Below the pieces are notes generated by a model. The model was not told where the DNA came from. It did no database searches and was given only the letters and a program-made list of their open reading frames with translations. Both the position numbers and the translations under genes were made by a program. Below, one piece after another: positions 58,620-64,000 of a stretch of 64,000 bases of DNA. Position 1 is the first letter of the stretch. The number at the start of each line of letters is the position of its first letter. This stretch comes from Multifurca ochricompacta (taxonomy: Eukaryota > Basidiomycota > Agaricomycetes > Russulales > Russulaceae), in NCBI GenBank assembly GCA_022496185.1, contig WTXG01000062.1:1-64000 (forward strand), read 5' to 3'.

Positions 58620-58962
58620 AAAAAAGCTGTGCGCTGAAGGGGTTTATACCTGCAAAGCCAGGGGGGGGGGGGGCAGATAGTAAGGTACAGCGACGACAGG
58701 GTGTCAGAATTTCACAAAGTTGGGACAGTCAAAAATGAAACAGGAAATTCCAGGCGAAGTATGAAGCAATGAAACCATCGCACTACCACTAGGAGTAAGG
58801 TTTCGAGAAACGGCACTTCTGTTGAGAAGTTCTCTGTGCCACTGGATCTGGATGAATGCAAACCTATTGAAAGTCGATGCAAGATGCAGAGAAATCAGAT
58901 AGACTTATATTCACTGTTACTCAGAGGTGATTGTGGTTAACCCAGATTATTGTGGAAGCTAC

Positions 58963-59403
58963 TCAAGTAGTCGAAACGAGGTGATACTTGTAGGGATGAA
59001 CAGCGAGGCCCATTCCGACGTCAGCGCTCAATATGCGTTCGACTTCTGAGAGGAAATCAGATTCCCAACGCCCGCAAGACTCCTTGAAGGAATTTAGTCC
59101 AGGCTTATATGGTAACAAACGACAATCCGATGAATAGGTTGCCATTTCGCCCTTGCGGAAGCAGAGCGCCTTGAGAAAGGAAGAGAAGATATCATCCTGA
59201 GAGTGTCCATTGGGAATGAAAAAAAATAATGAGTACGAGTATGTGCCAGGGAAGCCCTTTTGTGGCGAACGCAAGATAACCGGTAATCCTTTCGAAGATG
59301 CCAGCCCCAGTGCCGAGTTGACCCTTGTCCAAGTCTGAACTACTGCAATCACAGTACCTCTTTGCTATTGAGGAGGCTTACAAAAGACATTAAATGAGTT
59401 CAT
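58963..59403 (-). CDS. Small hypothetical protein, two exons
   Basis: Start ATG 59403; exon 1 59403-59382 (MNSFNVF plus one base), intron GTAAGC..TTGCAG, exon 2 59342-58963, about 133 residues. The translation is even in composition and looks like a folded domain: VQTWTRVNSALGLASSKGLP, VILRSPQKGFPGTYSYSLFF, FIPNGHSQDDIFSSFLKALC, YSSDCRLLPYKPGLNSFKES, ending VHPYKYHLVSTT. I do not recognise the family. It is divergent from the secreted-protein gene at 59748, with 344 bases between. It could be a stand-alone small gene or the surviving 3' part of a longer one. Confidence 0.45.
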
Positions 59404-59747
59404 TGTTTTGTTCATTAACATTAACTTCCGGGCCCGAGTCGCCATGGCTACAAAAGGATATAAAGATCACGTGATCACATTGTAGGAAGGAACTATTATA
59501 TTTGCCTTTGCCGAACTATGTCCACAATAACAACAATAACAACAACAAGACAACATGCAAGCGCATATAATCAGGACGAGTGGAACAATGCCCTTTATCT
59601 TCTCTACTTCACTATCTTTCTCGTCGCCTAGTGCGTCTTTGCTTGAAGAGCACCCGGCCTGGTGTCGCTTTCCTTCTTTTCCTCATTCTTTTCAGTATTA
59701 TCAATCGTTTGGCCTACATTCGCTTGATTTGACACCAAGCGAATACA
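59404..59747. promoter_or_regulatory. Divergent promoter region before the secreted-protein gene
   Basis: TATAAAG at 59459-59465 is followed at once by ATCACGTGATCAC (contains the E-box-like palindrome CACGTG inside ATCACGTGAT). A CAA/CAATAA-rich leader (59522-59553) follows. An upstream ATG at 59555 opens a 69-codon frame overlapping the main start, so an upstream ORF is possible. Confidence 0.45.
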
Positions 59748-61529
59748 ATGTTCTCCAGGACTAACCTCATCCTCATCCTTTTCTTATCTTTGGGCCTCTC
59801 ATCTTCTGCCGTTGGCGCCATTCCCAATTTGCCACTTCGCGGCCGGGATAGTTCCTCTTGTCCAGTGCGCTCGCCTTTGTTTTTTGGGCAGGATTTGGAT
59901 CTTATCTTATCTGGCATCTTTTTATCAGGTCGTCCAGACTGTTACTGTGACCGTTACTGGAGGTCTTCCTGCACCTACACAAGTCTCTTCTCAGCTCACT
60001 TCTACTCCTGCTCGCCCTTCCTCTACCCCGAAAGATTCCAATAATTCTGTCAGCGATCCACCCCCCTGTAGCAGCAAGGCAACTGGTATGTTGAATTTCC
60101 TCGAGGTGCATACCAGTGTAATGATCGCGATCTCAAGGCATAGGCAGCCCTAAAACGGGGAGCACCCGCAATGGCCAAGGCAATAATAATAAGGGAAAGG
60201 GAAACAACAACAATAATAACAACAACGGGGGAGTAAGCGACACAGGCACAGGCAAGGGTGGTTCTGCCACTATCACCCAAGGAACATCTCGTACGCCCTG
60301 TTTTAGTGACTACGTCGTGACGCTTACCGACTGGACTAGTGACAACGACAACAAGCTCTGTCGTTTCCACCACATCGACTGGCACTGGAGGCAATAATGT
60401 CGGCTCTGGTGGTACTAGCGGCAATGGCAACGAGGGTGACCCTCAATCTTCTCTCAGTGAGTCTCTATCTACTGGTCACATACTCCCCTTACCCTATTCC
60501 CAGCCTTGGACCCCCGCGTGATTGCCACAGGTTTTGAAAATAACGGCCAGGACACGCCGACTCCTGGACAGGTTGCCTCGTTGACTTCCTCCAACAACTT
60601 CATAAACTTCTGCCTTACGGTTCCCAACAAGCCGATCACGAATGGCTTGCAGATCAAGGCGGGTTCGTGCAACCCAGCTACTATAGGGGTTATCGCTGCC
60701 ACCACAAACATGCCCTCGTCCAAATTCGTATCCCCTCAGAACTTTGGCACTGTGAAGGCGAATACGGCCTTCACGATCGTAATGGCTATCAATAACCTAG
60801 AGGCTGGAAAATTTGTGAACGCTGCACAGAACTATTACGCTGCGCCACAGCAGGTAAACACTCAGGGCAACATCATAGGCCACACGCATTTTGTTATCCA
60901 GGCAGTTGATTCATACACGTCGACCTTACCTCTGGACCCCAATGCGTTTGCTTTCTTCAAGGGGGTTAATACTCCTGCAGCTTCAGATGGCACTGTTTCT
61001 GTTACCGTGGATGCGGGTCTTCCAGCAGGCGTGTACAGGCTCGCTTCTATTAACACCGCGGCTAACCACCAGCCCGTTCTCGTCGCGGTCGCGCAGCACG
61101 GCTCTCTTGATGATCAAATATATGTAAGTTGCCTGTCTGTCGAAATGCTGGTCGACCTGGTTTTGACGAACATCCCCTTCCTAGTTCACCGTGACCGGTG
61201 ATGGTAACCCTGTCCCACCACCAGAGTCTTCGAACAACGCGTCCGGCAACACCAACTCTACTACGCCGTCCTCAGCGGCGACTACGGAGACTGCCCCCGC
61301 GAACAGTAATGATTCCAAGGGCGTTAACCTCGGCGAAGGCTCCGGCGCTGCCTCCTCCACTCTCGCTCCCTTGCCACCATCTTCTCCCCCCTGCGGTACT
61401 ATGACTTCGGCGGGTCGAACTAGTCAATCTCTGACGAGTGCCCCCGCTTCATCCTCGTCTTCATCTTCTTTGCCTAGCTTGCCTACCCTTACGCGACGTA
61501 CCATTGGAGTCAGAAAAGACAGAAACTAG
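59748..61529 (+). CDS. Secreted Asn/Ser/Thr-rich protein of unknown function
   Basis: Six exons by eye: 59748-59864, 59929-60085, 60144-60290, 60340-60456, 60504-61123, 61185-61529; about 500 residues, all in phase, no frameshift. Signal peptide MFSRTNLILILFLSLGLSSS with AVGA before the likely cleavage site. A linker of low complexity follows (GNNNKGKGNNNNNNNNNGG, VVSTTSTGTGG). The conserved domain starts SLTLDPRVIATGFENNGQDT and includes GQVASLTSSNNFINFCLTVP, GLQIKAGSCNPATIGVIAAT, NMPSSKFVSPQNFGTVKANT, GHTHFVIQAVDS and ANHQPVLVAVAQHGSLDDQI. The Ser-rich C-tail ends in a basic stretch (RRTIGVRKDRN). The domain resembles a widespread agaricomycete secreted family that lacks a known function. 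Possibly a cell-wall or extracellular matrix protein; that is inference. Confidence 0.75.
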
Positions 61530-61864
61530 CCACCGCTATCACTTGCAAATGCCGTTCCATTCCTTATGCGATACCCAGTTCAAAAAGATATCCAATGCCA
61601 CCTCGCAAAAAGTTATTTCTTTTTTGTTTCCAATTGTTCTCACCTCATATGAAGTCCTCGTTGCTACGGTCTACGACACTTTACATTGGCCACAGGCATG
61701 GCGCTTAACGGTCTAGGCAATAAAACCGACGACTGTTTTCCTTATTTTTTTCGGCAGGAAGCTCATCTCTGTATAGTGTATAATACTATGCTGATACGAT
61801 ATCCGAAGCTCAATTTTAGCGAAGAACTACGACATGTACGCGAGAACGTGCGTGATTAATTGAT

Positions 61865-64000
61865 TTAGATGGGACTCGGGATGCTCCCTTGTATTCTTGT
61901 TTTTGTATTGCGCTTGGTGATATTACTCTCTTTACTTCCACGTGACAAAAGTGTATGAATTACACCATTGTAAGGGGATGCGATTATATTCGGTGCTTCT
62001 TCGTTATGTTTCCCACTCGGATCTCTTAGCGCCGTGTCTCGCATCAAGGCTTCTCCAATAGACGCAATACCAGCGGAGAGTACAAGAAGCAGGGAGGTGA
62101 TGCAGAAATGAGATATAGACTGGCCGATCTGTAACCATGAGCCTGGGTGATGTGTAACTTTAGCCCTGAAGGAAACAAGTCGAGGAATAATCGATTGCAT
62201 TTTACCTGTGTCTGTGACATTGAAAAAGAAGGTCATCGTCATCACTGAACGAAACAAAACAATGGGTTTAACATATCGGATGGGATGGTTTTCAAGGCAA
62301 AAAGACGATTGGTCGTACCGTCGGTGAGGCTGAGAGCGACTAGGAAGAGCGCAAAGGGCGGCATGCCTAAGCGTGCATTCAGCGTGGCGAAGGCAGCAGA
62401 GAGGAACACGAAGGGAGCGAGAATTTTAAAGAGCTAGGGATCATGACTTAGTTAATGGATACACGCTTTGAGGAGATAAGGATCGAGCGTACGAGAAGGG
62501 CTGCCATCAAGAATGGACTGAATACTGGAACCAGCCGATAAACGGGTTCCAGATAGAAGGACCTGAGTTGACCAGACGTCAGCAATGCCGCGCACGGACC
62601 TGAAGCAAGGGTAGGTTTCAAACGTACGATATAGAGGCCACACTACGTTCATTGTAATCAGCACGATCCGGACCCAGGCCAAAAACATATCGTTACTTAC
62701 TTTCCAGTTCCAAAAAAGCCCACCTGGACGAAGAATAAGAAGAATAGCGCGATCCTAACATCGTCACCGCTGAGGCGCCGTGGGTTCCATCTTAATCCAT
62801 ATTCGCTAACATTCGCCGGTGCTGCCTGCTTCACCTCTTTTTGGCGAACAGCCTCCTCAACTCGTGTCCAGAGATACAAAGTCATGCAATATGACAAATA
62901 GAAAAGGCCCTCAGAACGGATAGAGAGTACAACGAAACAGGGGCAGAAGGAGAGAAAATAAGTGAGCAGGCGCCCCTCAGCTGTCCTCGGAGTGGAGAGA
63001 AGGAATGGAAGGAGTGAGGCGAGCACTGGATAAGGGTCACGTTGAGAAGGGCTGTGTTTGGATCAAGTTCAACGCACGAAAGATCATCCAGCCCATTACT
63101 TGATTGAGAAGCGGGAGGCCAAGTTTGGCTTGAAGGCTCCGCACAGAATCTGCGGTAACCAGCATGCTAAGGGCCGTAAGTAGCAACTAAATCACAGGAA
63201 CCGTGAGCATTTCAACAGACTGAGGACCAGCGCGTTGGGGATCGCAGCTTACCTGTACCCAAAAAGTGAACCTGAAGCTGTGTTTCCGTACCCGCGCAGG
63301 GACGACAGCCTCCATTCCTGAGACTTCGCGCGCCGCTAGCTCGCCAGCAACCAGCATACACACGCCTCCAGTCATTCTGCAACTTGGAATCAGTAAGGAT
63401 AATTATCTTAAAGGTGAGGCCCTTACATGGCAGCCAAACTTTCTGAAGGATCCACACGAAGCAGTGGGAATACTGCCGTTTGAAGGCACGAGGCTGCCCA
63501 AGGCAAAAAGAACCTCCTCATGCCGTTGGGCCAGGATGTCAAAGGCCAGCCTAGTCCGATCACGACGAAACCAATGCTCCATATGACGCGATTGGTGTAC
63601 CCAAACTTAGGATCCTTGCTGAGACTCTACATGAAAGAGGTGGATTTAAATGACGTACGACCATACTCTGCAATCCGGCTATAGACAACAGGAGCCCAAG
63701 CGTGGTACCCACAATCCAGGTGAGATCCACCTTATGAACGTGAAGGGCTGACCGATTCGCAAAAACCGTCCTAGCCACATGCTGCCAAAAGTAAAACGGA
63801 AACAAAATGTAGATGTGGAGCGTCCACGGCAGACGTTGAACGGCGAAGAGCGCACAGAATGACACGGTTGAGAGATTGAAAAGCAATGGAATCCATAGCG
63901 TAATAGAGCTAGATGGAGGTGGCTGAGAAGGCGCTAAGATGAACGTAGCACTGAAAGCGATCCAGCCCGTGTAGGCGAAGGTGACGATACTACGAATTAG
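61865..64000 (-). CDS. MCD4: GPI ethanolamine-phosphate transferase 1 (MCD4/PIGN), C-terminal part, cut by window edge
   Basis: Minus-strand exons run from beyond base 64000 to the stop at 61865-61867. They belong to the PigN transmembrane domain: TVSFCALFAVQRLPWTLHIY, LTYFLSFCPCFVVLSIRSEG, LFYLSYCMTLYLWTRVEEAV, GDDVRIALFFLFFVQVGFFG + TG, MTMTFFFNVTDT|GSWLQIGQ and SISHFCITSLLLVLSAGIAS, then GEALM. About 45 further residues follow before the stop. The enzyme acts in the ER membrane and adds ethanolamine phosphate to the first mannose of GPI anchors. The catalytic alkaline-phosphatase-like domain is N-terminal and lies outside the window. Several short introns are present; exact exon limits near 62500-63500 were not fixed. 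Confidence 0.85.

Larger units (their letters stand above)
52426..58962. other. Large gene-poor stretch (6.5 kb)
   Basis: No frame shows a known domain. Contents include a perfect 16-bp palindrome at 52552-52567, an A-tract at 53274-53292, a C/A-rich stretch at 53630-53658, a G13 run at 58661-58673, and a pair of overlapping open frames on opposite strands around 57924-58619. It may hold decayed genes or repeats that are not visible without database comparison. Confidence 0.45.

Noticed and set aside
1..64000. CRISPR arrays, rRNA or tRNA genes
   Set aside because: No regularly spaced identical repeats were seen, no stretch resembles rRNA, and no A-box/B-box pair with a cloverleaf could be recognised by eye. 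A tRNAscan run would settle the tRNA question.

Overview
This window is nuclear DNA of a filamentous basidiomycete, very probably an agaricomycete. Genes carry many short (about 45-65 nt) GT-AG introns, and the gene content is typical: a Goodbye-NACHT-ankyrin STAND protein, a DUF6535 membrane protein, paired GMC oxidoreductases, a UbiA-like prenyltransferase, and chromodomain Ty3/Gypsy retrotransposons.

Layout. 1-1338: 5' end of a minus-strand LTR retrotransposon (LTR plus gag, running off the left edge). It sits inside the reverse transcriptase of a plus-strand relative, whose remainder (RT, RNase H, integrase, chromodomain, a zinc-knuckle 3' ORF and the 3' LTR) fills 1339-5720. 5.7-8.6 kb has no convincing gene. 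8568-11396 (minus) is a DUF6535 protein, divergent from the STAND/NLR-like gene at 12182-15406. 15.4-17.4 kb is rich in microsatellites. 17390-18381 (minus) is a His/Pro-rich small gene. 19880-22149 is a cytochrome P450. 22497-26928 is a CRIB-containing PAK/Ste20-like kinase. 27363-35421 (minus) is UTP10/HEATR1 and 35959-37655 (minus) is RNA polymerase I subunit RPA49, so two ribosome-biogenesis genes lie in tandem. 38452-40742 and 43534-46215 are two GMC oxidoreductases, the first secreted. 47159-48986 (minus) is a kelch protein. 51324-52425 is a UbiA-family membrane transferase. 52.4-58.9 kb is nearly empty. 58963-59403 (minus) is a small conserved-looking protein, divergent from a secreted Asn-rich protein at 59748-61529. 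The right edge holds the 3' part of MCD4/PIGN (minus), a GPI-anchor ethanolamine-phosphate transferase.

The strongest cross-cutting observation is about 16 single-base frameshifts, nearly all fixable by changing one mononucleotide run by one base, spread over otherwise well-conserved genes including the housekeeping genes UTP10 and RPA49. The most economical explanation is homopolymer-length error in the assembly rather than mass pseudogenisation, although the two GMC genes carry more than their share. Biologically, the most interesting items are the zinc-knuckle ORF behind the chromodomain of the retroelement, the DUF6535/NLR divergent pair, the P-loop split onto a 25-nt exon, and the His-rich gene whose start codon appears to stand alone before its first intron. 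Exon boundaries were read by eye and may be off by a base or two.
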